Source of the DNA: Flavobacteriales bacterium | GTDB lineage: Bacteria; Bacteroidota; Bacteroidia; Flavobacteriales_F; PHOS-HE28 | DNA: 64,000 nt | NCBI GenBank assembly: GCA_016788295.1 | Contig: JAEUSY010000016.1 | Span: 25,800-89,799, forward strand | Direction of reading: 5' to 3' | Part shown: positions 35,119-42,875 of the stretch, piece after piece | How the letters are laid out: each line of letters begins with the position of its first letter | Numbering within the stretch: position 1 is the first letter of the stretch | Made by a program: the position numbers and the translations under genes | Notes under the pieces: generated by a model | Seen by the model: only the letters and a program-made list of their open reading frames with translations | What the model was told of the DNA's origin: nothing | Databases searched by the model: none

Positions 35119-35775
35119 TCAACCAGCACGGTTGAACCCGACCCGTCGCTCCAGGAAGGCTCGCTTGCTGAACATGCTATCATACAACCAGCGGTACACG
35201 AGCAATGCTGTTACGGTCCCCAACGCTGCTCCGGCAAGAATATCTTCCGTGAAGTGCTGTGATAGATAGACACGCGAAAAAGCCATAAGCGAAGCAGCGA
35301 TGGATAGGACGACCGCCAACCTTGGCCTTGCCCAGATAACGGCCAATGCAAGGCACATGCTGAAGGCCGCTGTGGAATGGCCGCTCGGGAAACTGAAGTG
35401 ATGGTGCATTTCGATGCCTTGCACCCAATGCATATCGCTAAGCTGTTCGCGGAACATGAACGGACGGTCCACATGATCGAACACCTGACGCTTGAGCAAT
35501 TGGGCAACGATGGCGCTCAACCCACAGCTGAGCCCGATCATCATGAAGGAGCGCAATGTGCCAAAGAACAGGAAGAGAAGCGCCAATACAGTTGGCACGA
35601 GACCATCGGCCCAGTGCGTAATGAAACGGAAGAAGAGATCGGCCAAGTCGGCATGGTGCCGATTGATGGCGCTATGCAGTTCCAATTGGTCCGTGAGCAG
35701 CGTGGCGATCAGTGCCGGAACGGCGAACACCAAGGCCACCATCAGGAATAGCAATACGCTGCGACCACGGGACAT
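35119..35775 (-). CDS. PAP2-family membrane phosphatase
   Basis: A 218-residue inner-membrane enzyme with six hydrophobic segments. The three PAP2 acid phosphatase motifs are complete: KRQVFDHVDRPF, FPSGHSTAAF and SRVYLSQHFTEDILAG. Such enzymes dephosphorylate phosphatidic acid, undecaprenyl pyrophosphate or lipid A outside the inner leaflet; which one applies here cannot be read off. A TAGCTTCG box (35787-35780) ends 4 nt before the ATG. The gene converges with the Fur-family gene and stops 62 bp from it. Confidence 0.92.
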   Translation of the reverse strand: MSRGRSVLLFLMVALVFAVPALIATLLTDQLELHSAINRHHADLADLFFRFITHWADGLVPTVLALLFLFFGTLRSFMMIGLSCGLSAIVAQLLKRQVFDHVDRPFMFREQLSDMHWVQGIEMHHHFSFPSGHSTAAFSMCLALAVIWARPRLAVVLSIAASLMAFSRVYLSQHFTEDILAGAALGTVTALLVYRWLYDSMFSKRAFLERRVGFNRAG

Positions 35776-35849
35776 GCGGCGAAGCTAAGCGCTAACACTT
35801 CGCACACATGGTGACCTGAGCGATGTCACCCTTCACCACTTGTTCGCGA

Positions 35850-35864
35850 ACGATCGATCGTGGA
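35850..35864 (+). promoter_or_regulatory. Copy A of a 15-bp palindrome-containing motif
   Basis: ACGATCGATCGTGGA, containing the 12-bp palindrome ACGATCGATCGT, lies between the divergent PAP2 and small-protein genes. The identical 15-mer occurs on the other strand upstream of phoH (44284-44298). It may be an operator. Confidence 0.4.
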
Positions 35865-35949
35865 GCATTTCGCATGCACATACCACGATCCCGGTATTGG
35901 GTCCGGTGTTGGGAGCGTGGAGCTTTGGCATGCATCAAAACGAACGAAC

Positions 35950-36129
35950 ATGACCACCATCGGCAAACGTTTCCTGCAGCGCACCAACCATCCTGAACAA
36001 CAAGGCCGCATCCTCGATTCGCGCACGCGCACCATCCTCAACTCGGTGCTACAAGCCGAACGGGGCCACAGTCTCGACGCTTATCTGCGGGCCATGCAGT
36101 TGGATAAGAAGGGAATGTCGGGGCGTTGA
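35950..36129 (+). CDS. Small hypothetical protein
   Basis: A 59-residue basic helical product (MTTIGKRFLQRTNHPEQQGRI ... HSLDAYLRAMQLDKK). No signal peptide, membrane segment or known motif is seen. The start is the first ATG after an in-frame stretch that does not look coding. Upstream are a GAGCTTTG box and copy A of the 15-bp palindromic motif, and thpR begins 27 bp downstream, so it may be the first gene of a small operon. Confidence is moderate because of the size. Confidence 0.45.
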   Translation: MTTIGKRFLQRTNHPEQQGRILDSRTRTILNSVLQAERGHSLDAYLRAMQLDKKGMSGR

Positions 36130-36156
36130 ACCCTGCCTGTGCGAACTTCGCGGCAC

Positions 36157-36729
36157 ATGTCCGCAATGGAACGTTTCCGCTTGTTCATTGGCACGCGTGT
36201 GCCAGAGGACGTGGTGCCTCTGATCCGCTCTAATGCCTACCAGCAGCTCGCGCGCCCCGTGTGGCGTGTGGCCCCGGAACAACAATGGCATGTCACCGCC
36301 TTGTTCGTGGGGGAACGTCCTGCAAAGGATCTGCCCGGGATCAAGGATGCAGTGGAACGCATCGCTACGGAAACCCCACCGATCCATCTGCTGAAAGGAC
36401 AGCTATTGACCATGCCCGAGCAGGGGCCTACGATGCTCTGGGTTCGTTTCGATCCGCATACCGATCTGACACGCCTTCACCACCGGCTGGCGCAGGCACT
36501 GGCCATGCGACCCAGCCACCACGTGCCCTACTGGCCGCACATCACGCTGGCCCGTTCGCGCGGCAAAACCGATGTTCTGCAGGACAACCCTCTGGTACTG
36601 CCGGAGCTATTCCTCACCGACCTGACCTTGTTCCGTTCGGAGCCGGGACCAACAGGTACCATACACACCCCCTTGATCACCTGGCCGCTGGGCCGAAAAG
36701 GTCCAACTGCCCCTGTGGCGGCGGACTGA
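36157..36729 (+). CDS. thpR: RNA 2',3'-cyclic phosphodiesterase (2H family)
   Basis: A 190-residue two-histidine phosphodiesterase (LigT/ThpR family) that opens 2',3'-cyclic RNA ends to 2'-phosphates. Both catalytic HxT motifs are present: HVTALF near residue 46 and HITLAR near residue 136. RLFIGTRVPEDV is the typical first strand. Length fits the family. The start could also be ATG 36166. Its last 53 bp overlap the convergent radical SAM gene. Confidence 0.9.
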   Translation: MSAMERFRLFIGTRVPEDVVPLIRSNAYQQLARPVWRVAPEQQWHVTALFVGERPAKDLPGIKDAVERIATETPPIHLLKGQLLTMPEQGPTMLWVRFDPHTDLTRLHHRLAQALAMRPSHHVPYWPHITLARSRGKTDVLQDNPLVLPELFLTDLTLFRSEPGPTGTIHTPLITWPLGRKGPTAPVAAD

Positions 36730-37756
36730 AGGCCGTGCGGTCCAGTTCGGGGACCGCACGCCCCGCGAAATAGCGGCGCTTCATCACATTAAAAAGCCTG
36801 GCGATGTTGGTGGCGAACACACCTTCGCCACGCATCCTTCTACCCGCCTCGTGATCGCTCATGCGTCCACCGTGCAGTTCCTTGGTCTGCGCCATGATCT
36901 TGGCCGCACGGTCCGGATAGTGGGTATGCAGCCAGCCCTCGAACACCTCGCCCACAGCGCCATTGGTACGCAATACCGTATAGCCGGCACCAAGTGCACC
37001 AGCATCCGCCGCCGAGCGCAACAGCAACGGTACTTCGGGTTCGTTCAACGCAGGAATGATGGGAGCGATCATCACGATGACCGGAATGCCGGCATTGCGC
37101 AAAACCTCTATGGCCTTTAGCCGGTTGATGCCGCTGCTGGTGCGCGGTTCCAACCGACGGCGCAGGTCCTCGTTGAGCGTTGTGAGGCTGATGGCGACGG
37201 AGACCAAACGTTCTGCCGCCATGTCGCGAAGGAGGTCTATATCCCGCAGCACCAATCCGTTCTTCGTGATCAGTCCAGCGGGATGTTTGTACCGCCACAG
37301 CACTTCGAGCAGGGCCCGTGTCAGCCGCTCCTTCCGTTCGATGGGTTGGTAGGGGTCGGTAGCGCCAGATAGCACAATGGGGTCCACTTGCCACTTGGGA
37401 CCGCGGAGGGTTTTCTCCAACAGCTCAGGTGCGTTGCGCTTCACCAGCACCACCCGCTCAAAATCGAGGCCCGCTCCGTAGCCCCAATACTCATGGGTAG
37501 GTCGGGCATAACAATAGCTGCAGCCATGTTCGCAGCCTTGGTACGGATTGAGGCTCCATCGGAACGGAAGGTCAGGCGAATCCACCCGGTTCACGATGGT
37601 ACGCGCATGGGTCTCGATGTATTTCGTGGCCTGCCCTTGTTCATCGATCGGCTCGTCGATGGCCTCCCAGTGCATATCGGCATAGTGGCGCTCCGCGAAC
37701 CGGTTCCGCACCTGGCCACCTGCGCCCCTGCCCTTGATGGGATTTCCATCGATCAT
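36677..37756 (-). CDS. PA0069-family radical SAM protein
   Basis: A 359-residue radical SAM enzyme. The cluster motif CEHGCSYCYARP (CxxxCxxC, residues 75-82) binds the [4Fe-4S] that cleaves S-adenosylmethionine. Preceding KGRGAGGQVRNRF and the later VLSGATDPYQPIER, TKNGLVLRDIDLL and IPVIVMIAPIIPALNEPE are characteristic of the PA0069/SplB-like group, a relative of spore photoproduct lyase with unknown substrate. The C-terminus (DLFGPAAR) lies in the 53-bp overlap with thpR. Divergent from the PD40 lipoprotein gene by 96 bp. Confidence 0.9.
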   Translation of the reverse strand: MIDGNPIKGRGAGGQVRNRFAERHYADMHWEAIDEPIDEQGQATKYIETHARTIVNRVDSPDLPFRWSLNPYQGCEHGCSYCYARPTHEYWGYGAGLDFERVVLVKRNAPELLEKTLRGPKWQVDPIVLSGATDPYQPIERKERLTRALLEVLWRYKHPAGLITKNGLVLRDIDLLRDMAAERLVSVAISLTTLNEDLRRRLEPRTSSGINRLKAIEVLRNAGIPVIVMIAPIIPALNEPEVPLLLRSAADAGALGAGYTVLRTNGAVGEVFEGWLHTHYPDRAAKIMAQTKELHGGRMSDHEAGRRMRGEGVFATNIARLFNVMKRRYFAGRAVPELDRTAFSPPPQGQLDLFGPAAR

Positions 37757-37852
37757 GCAGCGAACAAGATAACCGACTCCTCATCCCTATGGCCATGCGA
37801 TGACATTCCGACCGAAAGCGTTGGTGTAGTTTCGCGGCCCTCAACAACGACC

Positions 37853-38968
37853 ATGTACCGACTGCTTCCCGTACTGCCGCTCGCGATCCTGCTCACTACC
37901 GGCTGCCAGGAGAACCCAGCCCCCGCTGACACCACCGCCACCACCGTGGACAGTGTTGCGGTGAAGGACTCCCTTATCCATCCCGATGAGAAGCACTTCA
38001 AGAGCCTGAAGCAGCTCACCTTCGGCGGGGACAATGCCGAAGCGTACTGGAGCTTCGACGGCAGCAAGCTCGTGTTCCAGTCCACGAACCCGGCCTGGGA
38101 AGAACATTGCGACCAGATCCACGTGTTCAACCCCTTCACCGACGATCTCCGCACTGGGAAACCGGCGCAGATCAGCATCAAGGGTGGCCGCACCACGTGC
38201 AGTTACTTCCTGCCCGGTGATAGCCTGGTGCTGTTCGCCAGCACGCACGAGGCCGGAGCCACCTGCCCCGCTGTGCCAGAGCGTCGGGCCGACGGCAAGT
38301 ACGTATGGCCCATCTACTCCAGCTTCGACATTTACGTAAGCGACCTGAGCGGCAACATCCGCAAGCAGCTCACGAAAACAGCCGGTTACGACGCCGAGGC
38401 CACCGTTTCGCCAAAGGGTGATCGCATCGTGTTCACCAGCATGCGCGATGGCGATATGGAACTCTACACCATGAACATCGATGGCAGTGACGTGAAGCGC
38501 ATCACCAATGCTCCGGGCTACGATGGCGGTGCATTCTTCAGCCCCGATGGCACCAAACTGCTTTGGCGTGCCAGCCGCCCCGGCACCCAAGAGGAACTGG
38601 CCGAGTACAAGGCCCTATTGAAGGAAGGGCTGGTGAAACCCACTGATATGGAGCTGTACGTGGCCAATGCCGATGGAAGCGAGATGCGCAAGGTGACCGA
38701 ACTGGGACAGGCCAACTGGGCGCCCTTCTGGCACCCCAGCGGTCAGAAGATCATCTTCGCCAGCAACCACAAGAGCCAACGCGGGTTCCCGTTCACGCTG
38801 TTCATGATCAACATCGACGGCACCGGCCTGGAGCAAGTGAGCTATGGCGACACCTTCGATGCTTTCCCGGTGTTCAGCCCCGATGGCCGCTACTTGGTCT
38901 TCAGCAGCAACCGCAACAACCACGGCACGCGAGAGACCAACCTCTTCCTGGCCGAATGGCAGGATTGA
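37853..38968 (+). CDS. TolB-like PD40 beta-propeller lipoprotein
   Basis: A 371-residue lipoprotein (MYRLLPVLPLAILLTTGC, lipobox at residues 15-18) with an Ala/Thr-rich linker and then six or so PD40 (WD40-like) repeats: AYWSFDGSKLVFQST, ATVSPKGDRIVFTSMRDGD, AFFSPDGTKLLWRAS, PFWHPSGQKIIFASN and PVFSPDGRYLVFSSNRN. This is the propeller of TolB-like periplasmic proteins; without the TolB N-terminal domain it is unlikely to be Tol-system TolB. A TAGTTTCG box lies 19 nt before the start. Confidence 0.88.
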   Translation: MYRLLPVLPLAILLTTGCQENPAPADTTATTVDSVAVKDSLIHPDEKHFKSLKQLTFGGDNAEAYWSFDGSKLVFQSTNPAWEEHCDQIHVFNPFTDDLRTGKPAQISIKGGRTTCSYFLPGDSLVLFASTHEAGATCPAVPERRADGKYVWPIYSSFDIYVSDLSGNIRKQLTKTAGYDAEATVSPKGDRIVFTSMRDGDMELYTMNIDGSDVKRITNAPGYDGGAFFSPDGTKLLWRASRPGTQEELAEYKALLKEGLVKPTDMELYVANADGSEMRKVTELGQANWAPFWHPSGQKIIFASNHKSQRGFPFTLFMINIDGTGLEQVSYGDTFDAFPVFSPDGRYLVFSSNRNNHGTRETNLFLAEWQD

Positions 38969-39077
38969 GCATGCGGATCACCAGAACAGCACAGATACCG
39001 AACAGGTCGCTGTATCGCTTGTTCTCCGAGCTGCCATGTTATCTATTGTGAAGCGCGAACTTCGCCAGCCGAGACCG

Positions 39078-39410
39078 ATGGAACCTGCGAAGGGAGCGAA
39101 TAAAGGATGGATGGACCGCTTGGGCGAACGTTGGGGCGTCCCCCCCTCCCGCGTGCTCATCATTCTGCTGGTATTCGCCTGCACCGGCTTCACCGTGATG
39201 TTCCTGAAACGCCCCATTGTGGGCTGGGCCACCGGCAGCGGAGAACCATCGTGGATCTTCTCGGTGCTCTACTACATGCTGATCTTGCCCTTCTACAATG
39301 TGGTACTGCTGGTCTACGGAGCACTGTTCGGCCAGTTCAGCTTCTTCTGGGCCTTCGAGAAGCGGTTCTTCGGCAGACTGTTCGGTAAGCGCAAGGGCTT
39401 AGGCCAGTAA
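39078..39410 (+). CDS. DUF6787-like small membrane protein
   Basis: A 110-residue protein with two membrane segments: MDRLGERWGVPPSRVLIILLVFACTGFTVMF and IFSVLYYMLILPFYNVVLLVYGALFGQF, and a basic tail FFGRLFGKRKG. The pattern (short WGV lead, first helix, 'GQFSFFWAFEKR' end) matches DUF6787-like proteins of Bacteroidota, role unknown. ATG 39036 would add 14 residues and is possible. Its 3' end overlaps vsr by 12 bp. Confidence 0.75.
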   Translation: MEPAKGANKGWMDRLGERWGVPPSRVLIILLVFACTGFTVMFLKRPIVGWATGSGEPSWIFSVLYYMLILPFYNVVLLVYGALFGQFSFFWAFEKRFFGRLFGKRKGLGQ

Positions 39411-39839
39411 GCGGGCCACGCGAGCGGCCTCCCGGTCGACGTTCTGCTTCACGCGGCATTCCCACAGTGTAACGACCTTCCAACCGGCGCGCTTCAGCGC
39501 CTTGGTCTTCTCGGCATCGCGCTCCATGTTGCGGTCCAGTTTGGCGTTCCAGAACCCTTGGTGCGTACGTGGTCTGCGTGGGCGACAATGCGGACAACCG
39601 TGCCAGAAACAACCGTTCACGAACACGGCCACTCGGCGACCAACAAAGGCGATATCGGGCTTGCCTGGCACCTTGGCATAGTGCAGGCGATAGCCGGTGA
39701 GGCCTTGCGCACGCAGCGCTTTTCTTACCAACAGCTCAGGCGTGGTGTGCTTGTGCCTGATGCGGCTCATCACCGCGCTCACACGTTCATCCGTCGGCAC
39801 GGGGGCACGACCGTCACGTAGGTAACTGCGCGGGGGCAT
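39399..39839 (-). CDS. vsr: Very short patch repair (Vsr) endonuclease
   Basis: A 146-residue endonuclease that nicks 5' to the T of T:G mismatches created by deamination of 5-methylcytosine. MSRIRHKHTTPELLVRKALRAQG, GKPDIAF (catalytic Asp), VFVNGCFWHGCPHC (zinc-binding cysteines and histidine) and AGWKVVTLWEC match the family throughout. ATG 39839 gives a slightly long lead; ATG 39770 (MSRIRHK) is an alternative. No cytosine methyltransferase is adjacent, which is the usual arrangement for vsr. Confidence 0.92.
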   Translation of the reverse strand: MPPRSYLRDGRAPVPTDERVSAVMSRIRHKHTTPELLVRKALRAQGLTGYRLHYAKVPGKPDIAFVGRRVAVFVNGCFWHGCPHCRPRRPRTHQGFWNAKLDRNMERDAEKTKALKRAGWKVVTLWECRVKQNVDREAARVARLLA

Positions 39840-39860
39840 GCCCCAAAGTTCGGGAACTGA

Positions 39861-41072
39861 TCAGGGCAATTTGGCGCGAGGCGTGGCTCCGGCCAAGCGG
39901 TCCTCGGTCATCACTTCCCGCTCATATACAAGCTGCGTGCATGGCTGACCATTGCGGAAGTAGTAGGTGCTGCCCCACTTGTGGCTCACCTTTCGGCATT
40001 CGGTTGTCACGCCATTGGTCTCCAAGCGAACAATGGTGGTCACCTTGTTGGGTTCCACGACCAGGTCCTCGTTGCGCACGGTAACGGCCTCTTCATCGGC
40101 CGCAACAGGCGGTACCTCCTCACTGGTATTGGGGCGTGCCAATGCCATGCGCGAGGGCTCCTCCGCTTCAATGGGTGTTGATGCCCGCCGCGTATCCGCA
40201 CCCTCGTTCGTTTTTGCCAATGCACCGTTGCGTTGTGGTGCTACTGGCGCTGGCTTCGTAGCCACCGGCTCAGGCGTAGGCGCGGTCTTAACCGGCGGAG
40301 GCACAGGCCTGGGCTCCTCCTTGGGCTTAGCGGGCACAGGCTTGGGTTGCACCGCTTCTGCCCGTTTCGCTTCGGCCAAGCGTGCCTCTTCGGCCTTACG
40401 CGCGGCCTCCTGGCTTTCGCGTTCGGCCTTGGCCGCGGCATCGGCCTGCTTCTTCGCTTCGGCCTGCGCCTTGGCATCAGCGGCAGCCTGGGCTTCGGCC
40501 TGTTTCTTTGCCTCGGCATCGGCCTTCGCCTTGGCCTTCGCATCGGCGGCGGCCTGCTGTGCCTCCTCCTTCTGCTTCTTCTCCACTTCGGCCAGTACTT
40601 GTTGCAATTGCGCTTGAATGGACTTGGTGTAGTCCGTGTCGTAATCGAAATCGCCCAACCCTGCTTCGTAGCGGATCACCCCTACTGGCTGATTGAAAAC
40701 AACAAGGTTGATGTCGTCGTACTGTTTGAACAGCGATACAGCGAACTCGAACGGCGTGAATCCCTTGGTGACAGCATCGGCCGGCACTCGTGTATTGAAC
40801 GAGAGCTTCTTCGCCACGAAACCCGGCTTCTCGAATGAGATCACATAATTCGCGTTCAGGTCGAGGTCCAACGTGAACTTATTGAGGCTCGTAGTTATCG
40901 TGCGGTCCTTCTCTCCGTTCTTGTACACCACGGCACGCGCCCCGGCCAGGTCACTTCCCTCGATCTTCAAGCGGCCGTTAACGGTGAACTTCCCCTGCGC
41001 AAGCACCAGCGTGCCCACGAACAGGAGCAAGCAAGTGATGAGCGCCCTGAATTGATGCTGTTGGTAAGCCAT
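39861..41072 (-). CDS. Exported protein with long Ala/Lys/Glu coiled-coil arm
   Basis: A 403-residue exported protein: signal peptide (residues 1-25, ending LVLA), a beta-sandwich like carboxypeptidase regulatory domains (VNGRLKIEGSDLAGARAVVYKNGEKDRTITT), then an Ala/Lys/Glu/Gln-rich helix of about 85 residues (from about 160) of the TolA kind, a Pro-rich linker (VPAKPKEEPRPVPPPVK) and a C-terminal beta domain with two cysteines. The helix composition predicts an extended periplasm-spanning rod. Similar proteins occur in Bacteroidota near gliding or T9SS genes, but no such gene is adjacent. Confidence 0.78.
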   Translation of the reverse strand: MAYQQHQFRALITCLLLFVGTLVLAQGKFTVNGRLKIEGSDLAGARAVVYKNGEKDRTITTSLNKFTLDLDLNANYVISFEKPGFVAKKLSFNTRVPADAVTKGFTPFEFAVSLFKQYDDINLVVFNQPVGVIRYEAGLGDFDYDTDYTKSIQAQLQQVLAEVEKKQKEEAQQAAADAKAKAKADAEAKKQAEAQAAADAKAQAEAKKQADAAAKAERESQEAARKAEEARLAEAKRAEAVQPKPVPAKPKEEPRPVPPPVKTAPTPEPVATKPAPVAPQRNGALAKTNEGADTRRASTPIEAEEPSRMALARPNTSEEVPPVAADEEAVTVRNEDLVVEPNKVTTIVRLETNGVTTECRKVSHKWGSTYYFRNGQPCTQLVYEREVMTEDRLAGATPRAKLP

Positions 41073-41135
41073 CGGTCTGCCACAGGTTGAACCTGCGACG
41101 CGGGTTTACGTAAGAACGGCCACAAGGGTTCACTC

Positions 41136-41561
41136 ATGCGACCTCGAACACTGCTCCTGCTTCTGCTACTGAACGCTTCCATCGGACGGGCACAACCTGC
41201 GCTCGACACGTTGAACGCGCTATACGCAGGCAGCACCACCTTCCGAATTGATCGCCAAGACAGGTTGGTGATGGACCATTTCAACGAAGGTCGCCGCATC
41301 GAACAAACGGTCATTGCACTTTCAGGGCTCGATGAAAGCTCGTTGCGAACCGATTCGCTGACCATGCAATTACACATCTGTTGCACGGAGGGCTCTGGAA
41401 GATGCATTTCGCGTGAATCGTTCAAGCAGGCCTGCATAACACGAACGAAAAAAGCCGAATTAGCGCTGTCCCCGGAAAACATGCAGCGTGTTCGCCAGGC
41501 ATTCTCGGGCATCCTGGATGGACGTAGGTCGATGACTTACGTGCAACCTGTGAAACCTTGA
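41136..41561 (+). CDS. Exported hypothetical protein
   Basis: A 141-residue product with a signal peptide (MRPRTLLLLLLLNASIGRAQ). The mature part has no recognised domain; it contains a TMQLHICCTEGSGRC stretch with three cysteines near residue 85-92 and a QACITR cysteine, suggesting two disulfides, and a basic helical end. It is divergent from the coiled-coil gene (63 bp). I could not place it in a family. Confidence 0.6.
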   Translation: MRPRTLLLLLLLNASIGRAQPALDTLNALYAGSTTFRIDRQDRLVMDHFNEGRRIEQTVIALSGLDESSLRTDSLTMQLHICCTEGSGRCISRESFKQACITRTKKAELALSPENMQRVRQAFSGILDGRRSMTYVQPVKP

Positions 41562-41902
41562 GATGGGCAACCCGCGTAATAGAGCCTTCTACAACAAGCA
41601 TGCGCGTGTTCCACTGTCCCGACTTTGATGCACTTCCGCAATTACCCGTGAAGGCCCGGCTTTCCGCCAGTGGTTTAGTGGACAAACGCACCGTTACCAG
41701 GCACCTGCCGCAGGTCATACATGCGAATGCAACATGTCGCGGTTCATATCTAACGCCCATCGAGCACACCCAGGGCTTGATGACCGCAAAAATGGTCGTT
41801 AGCCTTGCCGACCGGAATGTGGAGGACCGCAACAACCGCAGCGTGGCAGAACTGACTGCGCAACGTCAAGGCCAATAGCACCCTGAACAACATCCGCTGA
41901 AT
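41562..41902. other. 340-bp stretch without a supported gene
   Basis: Open frames exist on both strands (41558-41878 plus, 41422-41835 minus) but neither shows a signal peptide, a domain or a plausible start. Codon-like periodicity is weak. I see no strong hairpin or repeat here. Confidence 0.5.
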
Positions 41903-42313
41903 ATGACCGTGAAAAAGACCCTTCTCCTCATCCTCGGTGTGCTGTTGGCGTTCTGGGCCGGTGCCCAGGACCGTGATCCCGCGGATTGCCTGGTGAAGAC
42001 CGCCAGCCGTTGGGGTGCACCGTGCGAGAAGTGTGAGATCTACAAGGACGGATACAAACGTGATTTCAGCGGTACTTATAGTGTGGACCTGAAGAATACC
42101 TGCTCAGATCTCGTTGAAGTGAAGGTGGCGGTGCAGGAGAAGAACGGAACGTGGCGCATCTTCCCGGTCCGTACGCTCTCTGGCAATGAAGTAATGACCG
42201 TGTTCGCCTGCCAGGGCACCGGCAAGTACCTTTATTGGGTACGTCGTGTGAACGATACCGAGATCCTGCTCCCTTCGGACCAAGAGATACTTACCGAGTA
42301 CCGTAGCCGGTAG
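41903..42313 (+). CDS. Exported hypothetical protein
   Basis: A 136-residue exported protein (signal peptide MTVKKTLLLILGVLLAFWAGAQ). The mature part has five cysteines (ADCLVKTASRWGAPCEKCEIYKDG, NTCSD, FACQG) and a beta pattern ending LLPSDQEILTEY, resembling small secreted beta-sandwich proteins. No family recognised. It is 102 bp upstream of siaC on the same strand. Confidence 0.65.
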   Translation: MTVKKTLLLILGVLLAFWAGAQDRDPADCLVKTASRWGAPCEKCEIYKDGYKRDFSGTYSVDLKNTCSDLVEVKVAVQEKNGTWRIFPVRTLSGNEVMTVFACQGTGKYLYWVRRVNDTEILLPSDQEILTEYRSR

Positions 42314-42415
42314 GCCAAGCGCCCATCAACATCGGGGTGTTGGTCCAAGGGTTTCCTCTTACCACATCCCTTGACCTCGCGGCAGCACCTTTGAGGTGTT
42401 GTAATCCCGCAGGCC

Positions 42416-42802
42416 ATGAAGCGATTCCACATTGAACGTACGGAGACCTCTCCAGAGGTGGACCTGGACCTGGATCAAGGTCTTTTGGAGTTCATCGGAC
42501 GTTCGCTGCCGCACAACTCCGAACAGTTCTACCATCGGGTGTACAACTGGCTCGATGAATACCTGCGTGCCCCACGGGTGGAGACCACGGTGAACATGCG
42601 TTTGGACTACCTGGACACCAGTTCATCCAAACACCTGTACAACATTTTCCAGAAGCTCGATGCCGTGAGCGAACGTGGCCAGCGCGTGCAGGTGAACTGG
42701 CATTACGAGACTGGCGACGAGGAAATGGCCGAGACCGGCAAGGACTACCAGAGCTTCTTTAAACTGGACTTCAACTTCATTGAGGTGAAGGACCTGTTCT
42801 GA
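42416..42802 (+). CDS. SiaC-like regulatory phosphoprotein (DUF1987)
   Basis: A 128-residue cytosolic protein matching SiaC (DUF1987): TSPEVDLDLDQGLLEFIGRSLPHNSEQFYHRV, the NMRLDYLDTSSSKHL segment whose Ser/Thr cluster is the phosphorylation site in Pseudomonas SiaC, and VQVNWHYETGDEEMAETG. In the Sia system SiaB kinase and SiaA phosphatase act on it to control the diguanylate cyclase SiaD; none of these is in the window. A palindromic terminator follows. The upstream CACCTTTG lies 23 nt before the start. Confidence 0.88.
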   Translation: MKRFHIERTETSPEVDLDLDQGLLEFIGRSLPHNSEQFYHRVYNWLDEYLRAPRVETTVNMRLDYLDTSSSKHLYNIFQKLDAVSERGQRVQVNWHYETGDEEMAETGKDYQSFFKLDFNFIEVKDLF

Positions 42803-42818
42803 TCTTACTAACCCCTCC

Positions 42819-42854
42819 AATGAAAGAAGCCCGCGATCGCGGGCTTCTTTCATT
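42819..42854. terminator. Bidirectional terminator between siaC-like gene and phoH
   Basis: A 36-nt perfect palindrome whose half is AATGAAAGAAGCCCGCGA. The GC-rich centre is flanked by GAAAG on one side and CTTTC on the other, so each strand ends in a weak T-tract. It sits 17 bp after the siaC-like stop and 22 bp before the phoH stop, positioned for both genes. Confidence 0.85.
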
Positions 42855-42875
42855 GATATCCGTAGATCCTTCGGG

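Noticed and set aside
36735..36759. Hairpin GTGCGGTCC...GGACCGCAC as a terminator of thpR
   Set aside because: It lies within the C-terminal codons of the convergent radical SAM gene and has no T-tract on the plus strand.
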